From the NCBI GenBank assembly GCA_944368215.1, contig CALVWX010000009.1:1-61243 (forward strand): 61,243 bases of DNA, in the 5' to 3' direction. This DNA comes from an uncultured Clostridia bacterium (GTDB taxonomy: Bacteria; Bacillota; Clostridia; Christensenellales; Borkfalkiaceae). A program made the position numbers and the translations under genes. The notes beneath the pieces are model-generated. The model was not told where the DNA came from and searched no databases. It worked only from the letters and a program-made list of their open reading frames with translations. Numbering within the stretch: position 1 is the first letter of the stretch; each line of letters starts with the position of its first letter. Below are positions 26,784-35,840 of the stretch, one piece after another.

Positions 26784-29687
26784 ATGCTCGAATTAGTTAA
26801 CATCAAAAAAGATTACGACGTCGCAGGCGGCGCCGTCCATGCGCTCAAGGGTGTTTCTTTAAGCTTCCGCAAGAGCGAATTCGTATCCATTCTCGGCCCT
26901 TCGGGATGCGGTAAAACCACCCTTTTAAATATTATCGGAGGTCTTGACCATTACACGTCGGGCGATCTCATTATCAACGGCAAGAGCACAAATGAGTATA
27001 CCGACAGGGACTGGGACACCTACCGCAACCATTCTATAGGGTTTATATTCCAGAGCTATCACCTCATTCCCCATCAGACCATTCTTCAGAACGTCGAGCT
27101 GGCTTTGATGATTTCGGGCGTACACAAGCGCGAGCGCAGGCGCAGGGCAATCGAAGCGCTCGAAAAAGTCGGCCTCAAGGACAGAATTCACAATCTTCCC
27201 AGCCAGCTTTCCGGCGGCCAGGCACAGCGCGTGGCCATCGCCCGCGCCCTCATAAACGACCCCGAAATAGTGCTCGCCGACGAACCCACCGGCGCGCTCG
27301 ACTCCAAGACGAGCGTGCAGATAATGGAGCTTTTGAAGGAGATTTCGCGCGACCGCCTCGTAATAATGGTCACGCACAATCCAGACCTCGCCCGCCGCTA
27401 TTCAACGCGCATAATAAATCTTTTGGACGGCGCTGTAATCGGCGACAGCCGCCCCTTCAGACCCGGCCCCGCGCCAGCACCTGAAGAGCTGACAAAAAAG
27501 GAGCTCAAGGAACTCAAAAAGAAGAAGGGCGGCAAAAAGCAATCGTCAATGCCGCTCGCAATGGCCTTTTCGCTGTCGCTCAAAAACCTTTTATCCAAGC
27601 GCAAGCGCACTGTAATGGTGTCGGTTGCGGGCTCCATAGGCATAATAGGCGTGTCCATGGTTCTGGCAATCTCCTCGGGCGTTCATGCGTACATAGACGA
27701 CATGCAGAACGACATGCTCTCGGGCAACCCCGTTTCCGTGACAGAAACGGCAATCGACTACACGTCGCTCCTTTCGCTGTCGTCCGCGGCGGACACCTCT
27801 GTCGACATTACCCGTCTGGACGATAAAGTTTACATCAACTCGCTTATGGAAACGCTCGGTTCCTTTGCGCAGGGCTTCAGCACCACGAACAACATAAGCG
27901 ACATGTATTTAAGTTATGTAAACGCCGTTCCTCAGGAATATTACAACGTCATTCAGTATGACTACGGCTTCGACGTGGCAAACAACATATATACCGACTT
28001 CCGTGTAGATAACTCTGCGGATACCGTTGCCGACGGCACCATATCGGTTACCGCAATCCGCGGCATGTATACCGAAATTCTCCGTCAGCAGGAAGAATAC
28101 AGCGATTTCGCCGGCACGATATCTACCGTCGCAACGTTTGATGAACTTCCGGACAATTATCAGTACATTTTAAGCCAGTACGACATTGTCGCGGCATACA
28201 CCGACGAAAACGGAATCGTCACCGATTCTTCCGCTTTCACCGACGAACAGCTCAAGAGCATATTTGAAGACAAGAGCACGCTCATAATGGTCACCAGCGA
28301 CGACACCATATCCGACCTCATGATGGGTCAGTTCGGCTACCTTACCCAGAAGGAGTTTTTGAATTACGCCTTCGACGCCGTCGACAGCGACATGTACGAC
28401 CCGTCTGTCGGTCTCGTCGGCAGCGGGCAGAACGGCGACACCGGTTTCGATTATACAAAATTCATCGGTCCCGATTCCAAAACATTCACTTGGTATTCCA
28501 ACGATGACGTCTACTATAAGGTTTCCGACTATTATAACATGCCGGGTATACCTGATATGTGGCTGTATAAAACATATACCGACGGCAATTTTGTCATGGT
28601 CGATTCGGACGACGATAACGAATACGACACGGTCATTCCCATGCCTGCGGCAACAATAGATACCTCTTCGGAAAGCTCGGTAGATTTGTCCGTCAGGCTC
28701 ATTCTCCAGAAGAAGGAGGATATCTCATACGGCTGCCTTACCACTGGATTCTATCACACTCAGGCTTTGACCGAATACGCCAGAGAAGACGCCCTGCAAA
28801 GCCGCATCGTCAGCGAGATAAACTCGTCAGATGAAGGATACTTAAGCATGCTGCCTTATTTCTTCGAATACGTCAATTTCTCCGACACAAACGGCGACGG
28901 CGTCATCGATTCTGTCGACTACGCCGCAAACTCCGGCCATGCGGGCAGTGCAATTTACGATTCAGGCAGCTTAATGGATATGCTTCTTTCGGGTCTTTCG
29001 GGAAGCGGCGCAGACCAGAGCGCCATGCTCCGCGTCGATGCCAGTCTGCTCGGCGGGGCGGCGCTGCCTTCGGCAATCTATATTTATCCCGTAGACTTCG
29101 ACAGCAAAACGGCCATAACCGATTACCTCGACGAATGGAACAATATGTGCGAAAGCGGCGTGCAGTACACTTGGACCGGCACCGACGGCGCCGAGCATAC
29201 CGACACGCTCGCCGAAGCCGATAAAATAACCTATACCGACACAGTCGGCCTCATCATCAACATGGTCAACACCATGATTCAGATGGTTACCATCGCGCTC
29301 GTTGCATTCACGGCTCTGTCGCTCGTCGTCTCTACGGTAATGATAGGCATAATAACATACGTGTCCGTAGTCGAACGAATAAAGGAAATAGGCATTCTCC
29401 GCGCGGTCGGCGCAAGGAAGAAAGATATCAAGCGCCTGTTCAATGCCGAAACATTCATAATCGGCCTCGTCGCGGGTCTTATCGGCATAGCGATAACTTA
29501 TATTCTTTCGTTCATTGTTAACATTGTCGTGCTCTTCATAGCCGGTATATGGGGCATCGCGGCTCTGCCTTGGTGGCAGGCGCTCATAATGGTTGCGCTG
29601 TCAGTCGTTCTCACGCTCATCTCGGGTCTCATTCCCGCGGCTGCGGCGGCGAGAAAGGATCCGGTAGTCGCGCTCAGAACGGAGTAA
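26784..29687 (+). CDS. ABC transporter: ATPase fused to an FtsX-like permease
   Basis: 967 aa, a MacB-like fusion. The ABC domain (about 1-225) has Walker [10 protein letters not shown], signature [15 protein letters not shown] and Walker [14 protein letters not shown] Lys-rich cytoplasmic linker (KKGGKKQ) leads to TM1 near 275-300. A large external domain of about 500 residues follows, and then three TM helices near 830-960 with the FtsX signature [20 protein letters not shown]. The external domain contains an EF-hand-like loop, [12 protein letters not shown]. Such pumps use mechanotransmission to work on periplasmic or surface substrates (lipoproteins, peptides). AGAGG lies before the start. 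The FMN lipoprotein gene follows after a terminator-like hairpin. Confidence 0.92.
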   Translation: MLELVNIKKDYDVAGGAVHALKGVSLSFRKSEFVSILGPSGCGKTTLLNIIGGLDHYTSGDLIINGKSTNEYTDRDWDTYRNHSIGFIFQSYHLIPHQTILQNVELALMISGVHKRERRRRAIEALEKVGLKDRIHNLPSQLSGGQAQRVAIARALINDPEIVLADEPTGALDSKTSVQIMELLKEISRDRLVIMVTHNPDLARRYSTRIINLLDGAVIGDSRPFRPGPAPAPEELTKKELKELKKKKGGKKQSSMPLAMAFSLSLKNLLSKRKRTVMVSVAGSIGIIGVSMVLAISSGVHAYIDDMQNDMLSGNPVSVTETAIDYTSLLSLSSAADTSVDITRLDDKVYINSLMETLGSFAQGFSTTNNISDMYLSYVNAVPQEYYNVIQYDYGFDVANNIYTDFRVDNSADTVADGTISVTAIRGMYTEILRQQEEYSDFAGTISTVATFDELPDNYQYILSQYDIVAAYTDENGIVTDSSAFTDEQLKSIFEDKSTLIMVTSDDTISDLMMGQFGYLTQKEFLNYAFDAVDSDMYDPSVGLVGSGQNGDTGFDYTKFIGPDSKTFTWYSNDDVYYKVSDYYNMPGIPDMWLYKTYTDGNFVMVDSDDDNEYDTVIPMPAATIDTSSESSVDLSVRLILQKKEDISYGCLTTGFYHTQALTEYAREDALQSRIVSEINSSDEGYLSMLPYFFEYVNFSDTNGDGVIDSVDYAANSGHAGSAIYDSGSLMDMLLSGLSGSGADQSAMLRVDASLLGGAALPSAIYIYPVDFDSKTAITDYLDEWNNMCESGVQYTWTGTDGAEHTDTLAEADKITYTDTVGLIINMVNTMIQMVTIALVAFTALSLVVSTVMIGIITYVSVVERIKEIGILRAVGARKKDIKRLFNAETFIIGLVAGLIGIAITYILSFIVNIVVLFIAGIWGIAALPWWQALIMVALSVVLTLISGLIPAAAAARKDPVVALRTE

Positions 29688-29699
29688 TTTGAATTGCTT

Positions 29700-29736
29700 A
29701 AAAAAATCGTACTGCTTATCGGCGGTGCGATTTTTT
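29700..29736 (+). terminator. Terminator after the ABC-FtsX gene
   Basis: AAAAAATCG and CGATTTTTT arms around a 19-nt partly paired loop, ending in a T-run. Confidence 0.6.
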
Positions 29737-29781
29737 GTTGCAAAATATACAATTTTTTGGGCTGAAAACCCCCGACAATCA

Positions 29782-29810
29782 TTGACATAAATCAGTTAAA
29801 CTGATAAAAT
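29782..29810 (+). promoter_or_regulatory. Promoter of the FMN-repeat lipoprotein with a palindrome in its spacer
   Basis: TTGACA (29782-29787), 17 nt, TAAAAT (29805-29810). The spacer is almost filled by ATCAGTT-A-AACTGAT (29791-29805), a perfect inverted repeat well placed for a repressor. It does not match the Fur or Rex consensus that I know. Confidence 0.7.
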
Positions 29811-29832
29811 AATGGCAATAACAGGAGCAGAT

Positions 29833-31803
29833 ATGAAGACTAAAAAGATTTTAAAAATAACAGCGGCCGCCTGCCTTGCAGGCGCTCTCCTTTCGGGTAG
29901 CTTAGCCGTTGCCGGATGCGGCTGGACTACGCAGACGGTGGAAGGCGAGTATCATTACACTAATTACGGCGTCGATTACGGCGTAAAAGTCAACGTCGAA
30001 ATTCAGACTGATGACAAGGGCGACCGTATCCGCAAAGTAACCATCGCAGACAGCGAATACAAACAGCTCTCCGACGCCAATCCCGATTATGGCTGGACGG
30101 ACGAAAACAGACAAAACTACCTCGACAATGAGCAGTCTTTGCTCAATGCCTACCGCGGCCTGTACGTCGCCGACGTGCTCGCGATGACGGCTTCAACCAA
30201 TGCCGCGGGCGAACCTTCGTCCGTATCCGACAGTGCGGTAGTAATTTCCGGCGCGACACAGAGCTCGGGCAGGCTTCTTCTTGCCGTGCAGGACGCTCTC
30301 AAGCAGTTCGGTTACAGCGTCTGCGAGGGCGAATACAGCTACCTCAATCCATGGTCGCCTTCCTCGCGCTACGGTATTGCAGTAAAGGTAATTTTAAAGG
30401 GCGATACAATCGCCAAAGTCGTCACGGTCGACAGCGCTTACGAGGAAGTTTCTTCGGGCTGGGAAGATAAAAATATATGGACGAGCGGTCTCGCGGGTCT
30501 TCTTGAATCATACGCAGGCAAAACGCGCAGCGAAATTCTCGCCGTCAACGTCACAACCGACGCAAACGGTCAGCCTTCCGCCGTTTCCGATGCAACTTAT
30601 GTAATCACGGGCGCAACTCAGGGCTCGGGCAGGCTCATGCTCGCCGTCCAGAACGCCCTCCGCACGGACGGTCAGGCCGTCGGTACCGTTTACGAAGGCG
30701 AATATCATTACACAAACTACGGCACTGAATACGGCGTAAAAGTTAATGTCACTGTCAACGGCGGCGTAATAACAAAGGTTGCCATTGCCGACAGCGATTA
30801 CACCCAGCTTTCGCCCGCCAACCCCGATTATGGCTGGACGGACGAAAACAGGCAGAATTATCTCGACAACGAAGATAAGTTGCTCGCCGCGTATATGGAT
30901 AAAACTGTGGGAGAGGTACTAGCCATGTCGGTCACAACAAACGACAACGGCGAACCTTCGGGCGTATCGGACAGCTCAGTTTTACTCTCCGGCGCAACGC
31001 AGAGTTCGGGCAGGTTGCTTCTTGCCGTTCAGAACGCTCTCTCCAAGATAGAAGGCTACAGCGTCTGTGAAGGCGAATATCATTACACAAATTACGGGGT
31101 AGATTACGGCGTAAAGGTAAAGGTTGCCCTGCAGGGCGACACAATCATGGGTCTTGCAATTGCGCCCAGCTCCTATACCCAGCTTTCGCCCGCCAATCCC
31201 GACTACGGCTGGACGGACGAAAACAGGCAGAACTATCTCGACAACGAAGCATCGCTCCTCAAAGCCTATATCGGTAAAAACGTGCAGGATGTGCTTTTAA
31301 TGTCTGTTACTACAAACGACAACGGCGAACCTTCGTCCGTATCCGATGATTCGGTTATAATATCGGGTGCAACGCAAAGTTCGGGCAGGTTGCTTTTAGC
31401 TGTTCAGAATGCAATTTCCTCGCTTGGCAACTATCAGCTCTGCGAGGGCGAATATAGTTATACAAATTATGGAACGCAGTACGGCGTAAAGGTAAAGGTG
31501 CTCGTGCAAGATGGTGCTATAGTCAAAGTTGCAATCGCGCCCAGCTCTTATACTCAGCTTTCACCCGCCAACCCCGACTACGGCTGGACGGACGAAAACA
31601 GGCAGAATTACCTTAATAACGAGCAATCGCTTCTCAATGCCTACAGCGGCAAAAAGGTGCAGGATATTCTTGCTATGTCTGTTGCAACCGACAATATCGG
31701 TCAGCCTACTTCTGTATCTGACAGCTCGCTTTTAATATCGGGCGCGACACAGAGTTCCGGCAGGCTTCTTCTGGCCGTACAGAACGCCCTCGGCAAGCTC
31801 TAA
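29833..31803 (+). CDS. Lipoprotein with five tandem FMN-binding domains
   Basis: 656 aa from ATG 29833 (AGGAG upstream). The in-frame ATG at 29812 would fall at the transcription start and is rejected. The signal peptide ends in AVAGC, with Cys29 lipidated. Five FMN-bind repeats of 115-128 residues follow, each ending in the covalent flavin motif SGATQSSGR (TGATQGSGR in repeat 2). The acceptor threonines are expected at 142, 262, 389, 514 and 639. Repeats 1, 3, 4 and 5 share NPDYGWTDENRQNYL, while repeat 2 has diverged. ApbE, encoded next, would attach FMN by a phosphoester bond. Role by inference: a surface electron carrier, like the flavinylated lipoprotein PplA of Listeria but with five rather than two sites. 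Confidence 0.9.
   Translation: MKTKKILKITAAACLAGALLSGSLAVAGCGWTTQTVEGEYHYTNYGVDYGVKVNVEIQTDDKGDRIRKVTIADSEYKQLSDANPDYGWTDENRQNYLDNEQSLLNAYRGLYVADVLAMTASTNAAGEPSSVSDSAVVISGATQSSGRLLLAVQDALKQFGYSVCEGEYSYLNPWSPSSRYGIAVKVILKGDTIAKVVTVDSAYEEVSSGWEDKNIWTSGLAGLLESYAGKTRSEILAVNVTTDANGQPSAVSDATYVITGATQGSGRLMLAVQNALRTDGQAVGTVYEGEYHYTNYGTEYGVKVNVTVNGGVITKVAIADSDYTQLSPANPDYGWTDENRQNYLDNEDKLLAAYMDKTVGEVLAMSVTTNDNGEPSGVSDSSVLLSGATQSSGRLLLAVQNALSKIEGYSVCEGEYHYTNYGVDYGVKVKVALQGDTIMGLAIAPSSYTQLSPANPDYGWTDENRQNYLDNEASLLKAYIGKNVQDVLLMSVTTNDNGEPSSVSDDSVIISGATQSSGRLLLAVQNAISSLGNYQLCEGEYSYTNYGTQYGVKVKVLVQDGAIVKVAIAPSSYTQLSPANPDYGWTDENRQNYLNNEQSLLNAYSGKKVQDILAMSVATDNIGQPTSVSDSSLLISGATQSSGRLLLAVQNALGKL
29941..31803 (+). 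repeat. Five tandem in-frame repeats of 369-384 bp encoding FMN domains
   Basis: Units start at 29941, 30325, 30694, 31069 and 31444 at codons for EGEY. Spacings are 384, 369, 375 and 375 bp, all multiples of three. Units 3, 4 and 5 are closest to each other at DNA level, for example around the codons for PDYGWTDENRQN, which suggests recent expansion or gene conversion. Confidence 0.85.
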
Positions 31804-31829
31804 ATTAAAATTTTAATAAAATAATCACG

Positions 31830-31847
31830 GCCCGCCGCGCGGCGGGC
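31830..31847 (+). terminator. GC palindrome between the FMN lipoprotein and apbE
   Basis: 18-bp perfect palindrome of G and C only, followed by TTGATTTATG. It directly abuts the -35 box of the apbE promoter, so it may end the first transcript just before the second starts. Confidence 0.5.
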
Positions 31848-31876
31848 TTGATTTATGCCTTTTAAATCTATATAAT
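31848..31876 (+). promoter_or_regulatory. Promoter giving a probable leaderless apbE mRNA
   Basis: TTGATT (31848-31853), 17 nt, TATAAT (31871-31876), then 6 nt and the ATG, with no ribosome binding site. It has the same geometry as the XRE gene promoter. Confidence 0.65.
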
Positions 31877-31882
31877 ATATCT

Positions 31883-33118
31883 ATGAAAAAAATGCTTGCT
31901 GTTGCGGCAGCTTTTGCCGCCGCGTGTATAATGGCTCTGCCCGCATGCAATAATTCAGGGCATGGCAACGGGGGAGATTATTCCTCGCTGGCGAGATACT
32001 ACAATAAATTCGACACCGTCGCAACGCTCGTCGTCACGGCGGATTTTACTAACTCCGAGAACACCGAAAAGCTCTCAAATCTCGGTGCCGCCGTAGAAAA
32101 TTTTCTCACCGGGCTCGAAAACAGCCTCTCCACAACCGTTGCAACTTCGTGCATTTCGCGCTTCAACGCGGCCGCCGCGGGAGAAGAGGTGCCCTTGGAC
32201 GAGCTCACCTATACCGTCCTCTCCGAGGCCGTCGCAATGTACGAATATACCGACGGGTATTACAATCCCGCCGTCTACTACAGCGTCGATTTATTCGGTT
32301 TTTCGCCCCGCTTCAACGACCTTACGTGGAGCGCTTCGCTCCCCGCGCAGCCTTACGACAGACTGTCCGAGGACGGCACTTATGTGACCGCCCTGGCGGA
32401 ACCCGACGAACGCTATGTGGAGCTCTTCAAAGACCTCGCCTCGCACATGTCCGAGCTTGAAATTTACGAGCGCGACGGCGCTTACTACGCGCTCAAGCCC
32501 GATTACACCGTAACTGGCCCCAACGGCGACTCTTACACGCTCGCCCTCGACCTCGGCGGAATAGGCAAGGGCTACGCCGCCGACGTTGTCACCTCGATGA
32601 TGGAGGAGTACGGTTTCGAATACGGCTTCTTCGATTTCGGCTCGTCCTCTGTCTCTGCAAGACAGTCGTACGAGGGTGAAGACGGAAAGTGGGAACTCAA
32701 CCTCGTCAACCCCGACTCGTCGTTATCCGGCACATATGCGCGGGTGTATGTGTCCTCCGCGTCGCTCTCCACCAGCGGCGACTACGAAAAATGTTACACC
32801 CTCGGCGATGCAACTTATTGCCACATCATCGACCCGTTCACGGGCAGGCCTAAATCAATAGGCATAGCCGCATGCACGGTAATCGGCGGCACGGCCGCGC
32901 GCGACGACGCGCTTACAACCGCCCTCAGCGTAATGGGCGAGGAGAAGGCCGTGCAGTTCATAAACGATAATTTAAAAGATTATCAGGTCGTTATGATAGT
33001 CCGCGGTGATGACGGTCCCTGCGACCATGTCGTCACCAACGTTGAAAATCTCGAATACAACCCGGCATATACCCTCGGCAATACAATCGACGGTCAGGGC
33101 AATATAGTGCTCAATTAA
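31883..33118 (+). CDS. apbE: FAD:protein FMN transferase (ApbE), lipoprotein
   Basis: 411 aa with a signal peptide and lipobox LPAC (Cys22), so it is anchored outside the membrane. It transfers FMN from FAD to a Thr or Ser in (S/T)GAT-type motifs. Family landmarks are LDLGGIGKGYAAD, the catalytic-core stretch HIIDPFTGRP and the metal-binding ARDDALTTALSVMG. Its targets are at hand: the five-repeat lipoprotein just upstream, RnfG and RnfD. The NusG-II gene begins 4 nt after its stop. This copy has a variable N-terminal ~60 residues. Confidence 0.94.
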   Translation: MKKMLAVAAAFAAACIMALPACNNSGHGNGGDYSSLARYYNKFDTVATLVVTADFTNSENTEKLSNLGAAVENFLTGLENSLSTTVATSCISRFNAAAAGEEVPLDELTYTVLSEAVAMYEYTDGYYNPAVYYSVDLFGFSPRFNDLTWSASLPAQPYDRLSEDGTYVTALAEPDERYVELFKDLASHMSELEIYERDGAYYALKPDYTVTGPNGDSYTLALDLGGIGKGYAADVVTSMMEEYGFEYGFFDFGSSSVSARQSYEGEDGKWELNLVNPDSSLSGTYARVYVSSASLSTSGDYEKCYTLGDATYCHIIDPFTGRPKSIGIAACTVIGGTAARDDALTTALSVMGEEKAVQFINDNLKDYQVVMIVRGDDGPCDHVVTNVENLEYNPAYTLGNTIDGQGNIVLN

Positions 33119-33122
33119 AATA

Positions 33123-33605
33123 ATGTCTCAAAAAAAGGTAGAACAAGTAAAGGCCGATAAGGGCTTCAGAATATGGGATTTAGCCGTCTACGCGGCGCTT
33201 ATTGCGCTTATTGTCGCGCTCTTCATCGCGTTTGTCTTCACGCGCGATTCCTCGCCTCTCACCTCTGTTTCCGTCTCCATCGGCTTCGGCGAAGAACAGC
33301 GCACTGTCTGCACTTATAACTTTACAACGCAGTCGTTAAACGTAATCGACGACAGCGTCATTACGGTAAATTATCCCGAAGACGGCGGCATAGAACTGAC
33401 CTTCCACGGCGAAGGGGAGGGAGAGGAGAATATAATTTTCATCGATACCCGCAATGTCAGCGTTTCGGTCACGCAGGCAAATTGTCCCGCGCTCGACTGC
33501 GTCTATACCGCTGCCATAACAAACAATTCGTCCCTTCCCATAATATGTTCCACCCACCGCATGATAATCCGCCCAGACCACGTCAGCGGTTCGGTAATAC
33601 AATAA
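33123..33605 (+). CDS. NusG domain II-containing membrane-anchored protein
   Basis: 160 aa. A basic N-terminus and one TM helix (about 22-43) are followed by an external NusG-II domain (PF07009 type). It keeps the pattern of conserved Cys residues NCPALDC ... PIICSTHRM that could form a disulfide or bind a cofactor. Such proteins are regularly encoded beside ApbE, Gx transporters and flavin-binding proteins, which suggests a role in extracytosolic redox chemistry; the biochemical function is unproven. Same transcript as apbE. Confidence 0.88.
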   Translation: MSQKKVEQVKADKGFRIWDLAVYAALIALIVALFIAFVFTRDSSPLTSVSVSIGFGEEQRTVCTYNFTTQSLNVIDDSVITVNYPEDGGIELTFHGEGEGEENIIFIDTRNVSVSVTQANCPALDCVYTAAITNNSSLPIICSTHRMIIRPDHVSGSVIQ

Positions 33606-33621
33606 AGGTTATAAATAATAC

Positions 33622-33656
33622 GGGCGCCGCGCAAAACTTTGCGCGGCGCCCTTTTT
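33622..33656 (+). terminator. Terminator of the apbE-nusG-II unit
   Basis: 14-bp perfect stem (33622-33635 with 33638-33651) followed by TTTTT. Confidence 0.88.
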
Positions 33657-33681
33657 CTGCAATCGAGCTGTGCACGTCATG

Positions 33682-33711
33682 AAAAAAGGAAGGCCTGAGC
33701 CTTCCTTTTTT
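33682..33711 (-). terminator. Terminator of the rnf operon
   Basis: 13-bp stem AAAAAAGGAAGGC/GCCTTCCTTTTTT with a 4-nt loop, 7 bp past the rnfB stop. It has T-runs on both strands. Confidence 0.88.
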
Positions 33712-33717
33712 ATTGCT

Positions 33718-34551
33718 TTATCTTTCAAGTATTATGTGTCTGGGGCAGACGGCCACGCAGGTCTTGCAACCCGTGCACTTTTCGTAATCGAAAACAGGCA
33801 GGTTGTCTACCATGGTGATCGCGCCGTGGGGGCACTTTCTCGCGCAGGCGCCGCAGCCTATGCAGCCCACTTTGCAGGCGTTCATAACTTCCTTTGCCTT
33901 GCAGTGCGAAGAGCATGCAACGTATACGGGCGCGTCGGCGGGTATGCGCTCTATAATGTGCTTGGGACACGCCAGAATGCATGCGCCGCAGTTGATGCAT
34001 TTGTCGGGGTCCACTTTGGCCAGTCTGTTCTCAACGTCTATCGCGCCTTCGGGACATACATTCTTGCAGTCGCCGCAGCCGAGGCAGGCGTATTTGCATA
34101 CTTTATTGCCGTCGAAAAGGGTGGAGCACGCCGCGCACGTCTGGCTGCCGTTGTATTCAAACGCGTCCGCCGCGTTGAGCGCGCCGCCGTTGCACTTTAC
34201 AATCGCAACCTGCGGCTGTTCTTGTTTGAGTTCCACGCCGAGCAGCGCTGCAATTTCCGCCTTCTTTTCCGGCGAGGTTACGTGGCAGGCCGAAAGATCG
34301 CCGCTGCCGTCTGCAAGTTTTGCGGCAAAGCCCGCGCAGCCGCTGCATCCGCAACCGCCGCAGTTGGCGCCGGCAAGGTTTTCAAGTATCTTGGTAACCT
34401 TTTCGTCCATGTTTACTTTAAAAACTTTGCCTACGACAAGTATGGCGATTACAATCACAAGGGCTATGCCGAAGAGTATGCCCGCAACAATTCCTACAGT
34501 TGTCCACGTGTCGGCGGTTATTGCGCCGAGCGAGGCTAATAAATTAAACAT
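33718..34551 (-). CDS. rnfB: Rnf complex subunit B, ferredoxin-like
   Basis: 277 aa. An N-terminal TM helix (about 15-40) anchors it. Next comes the RnfB cluster motif CGGCGCSGCAGFA, and then several ferredoxin-type motifs, CLGCGDCKNVCP, CINCGACILACP, CIGCGACARKCP and CTGCKTCVAVCP. It receives electrons from reduced ferredoxin on the cytoplasmic side and passes them into the Rnf chain. The last gene of rnfCDGEAB, 15 nt after rnfA. Confidence 0.96.
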   Translation of the reverse strand: MFNLLASLGAITADTWTTVGIVAGILFGIALVIVIAILVVGKVFKVNMDEKVTKILENLAGANCGGCGCSGCAGFAAKLADGSGDLSACHVTSPEKKAEIAALLGVELKQEQPQVAIVKCNGGALNAADAFEYNGSQTCAACSTLFDGNKVCKYACLGCGDCKNVCPEGAIDVENRLAKVDPDKCINCGACILACPKHIIERIPADAPVYVACSSHCKAKEVMNACKVGCIGCGACARKCPHGAITMVDNLPVFDYEKCTGCKTCVAVCPRHIILER

Positions 34552-34566
34552 TTTCCTGCGGCCTCC

Positions 34567-35172
34567 TTATGCAATATAGGTGAATACCATAAACGCCATG
34601 CATATCAGCGAGGCCGTCACCATCGAAATGGGGAACCCGTTGAGGTATTTGGCAATCTTCACATTGTTCAGTTTTTCGCGCATGCCGCTCATTATAACCA
34701 TTATGAGCGTAAAGCCGAGGCCTGCGAACAGCGAATACAGCACCGCCCAGCCGAAGTTAACGGCAGCGCCGCCCAGAAGTCCGGCCATTGCCGTCTTGTC
34801 TATAACCAGTTCGCAAACGCCTAAAACGGCGCAGTTTGTGGTTATAAGGGGCAGGTATACACCCATGGCGTTGTACAGCGAGGGCGAAAGCTTTTGTATT
34901 ATCTTCTCAAGCATCTGCACAAGCGAAGCTATTATAAAGATGAATACGATAATTTCAAGGAATGCAAAGTTCAGGGGCACCATCACATATTCGTAAATGG
35001 GCCACGTAACCGCTGCGGCCAGCGCCATAACCACCGTTACGGCCACGCCCATGCCGAGTGCGGAAGAAGTCTTTTTGGAAACGCCCAAAAACGGGCAAAT
35101 ACCCAGCGTCTGCACCGTTATAAAGTTATTGGTGAGCACTGCGGAAAGTACCATTGCAATAAAAGTAGCCAT
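34567..35172 (-). CDS. rnfA: Rnf complex subunit A
   Basis: 201 aa, six TM helices. The landmark TNNFITVQTLGICPFLGVSKK includes the Cys that, with RnfE, is thought to hold an intramembrane iron-sulfur cluster. It is an inverted-topology homologue of RnfE. The start overlaps the rnfE stop by one base. Confidence 0.96.
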   Translation of the reverse strand: MATFIAMVLSAVLTNNFITVQTLGICPFLGVSKKTSSALGMGVAVTVVMALAAAVTWPIYEYVMVPLNFAFLEIIVFIFIIASLVQMLEKIIQKLSPSLYNAMGVYLPLITTNCAVLGVCELVIDKTAMAGLLGGAAVNFGWAVLYSLFAGLGFTLIMVIMSGMREKLNNVKIAKYLNGFPISMVTASLICMAFMVFTYIA

Positions 35173-35840
35173 TATGCCTTGACCTCCTCGGCCTGTGCGC
35201 CATCGTCAAGCATGTTTTCGCGTGCCAGCCTGTTTGCTTTTACGCGCCTTGCGCGCTGGAATGCGTCGATTATCGCGGTGAATGCGCAAATCGAAAGTCC
35301 GAACACTATGAACGCGCCGGCAGGGGTGGAGAACATGCCCACGCTGAAGTCCATTATCTTGAATCCGAACAGACTTCCGCTGCCTATAAATTCGCATATA
35401 ATGCCCATAACCGTCAGAGCCATGGTAAAGCCGATGCCGTTGGCAATGCCGTCCACCGCGCTCTCTAAAACGGTGTGTTTGTTTGCAAAGGCTTCCGCCC
35501 TGCCGAGAATAATGCAGTTAACTACAATAAGCGCCAGCAGGTTGCCCAATGCTTCGTAAACGTCGGGCAGGAATTTGTCCAGCACCATTCTTATCAACGT
35601 TACAAGCGTGGCAATAACCACTATATAGCAAGGTATGCGCACTTCGTTGGGAATGAGCTTTCTCAGCGCCGAAATAATCATGTTGCTCAGAGTCAGTATT
35701 ACTATAACGGCAAGTCCCATTTCCAGCGCGGGAAGGGCGGAGGAGATGAGCCCCAGCGTCGGGCAGGTGCCCAGCACCAGCATGAACGTGGGGTTGTTGA
35801 AAATAATGCCGTCCAGAGTTATCTTTTTATACTTGTTCAT
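35172..35840 (-). CDS. rnfE: Rnf complex subunit E
   Basis: 222 aa, six TM helices. It has the subunit E marks NPTFMLVLGTCPTLGLISSA and VVNCIILGRAEAFA. It pairs with RnfA around the membrane cluster. A 30-residue charged C-terminal tail (RRVKANRLARENMLDDGAQ) is cytoplasmic. It overlaps rnfG and rnfA by one base each, so translation is coupled. Confidence 0.96.
   Translation of the reverse strand: MNKYKKITLDGIIFNNPTFMLVLGTCPTLGLISSALPALEMGLAVIVILTLSNMIISALRKLIPNEVRIPCYIVVIATLVTLIRMVLDKFLPDVYEALGNLLALIVVNCIILGRAEAFANKHTVLESAVDGIANGIGFTMALTVMGIICEFIGSGSLFGFKIMDFSVGMFSTPAGAFIVFGLSICAFTAIIDAFQRARRVKANRLARENMLDDGAQAEEVKA

Noticed and set aside
29941-31803. CRISPR-like array from regular repeats of about 375 bp
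   Set aside because: The repeats are in-frame protein domains of the FMN lipoprotein, far too long for CRISPR units and without spacers.
33670-34539. Long plus-strand open frame opposite rnfB
   Set aside because: It is the antisense shadow of rnfB, whose iron-sulfur motifs and operon position are unmistakable.
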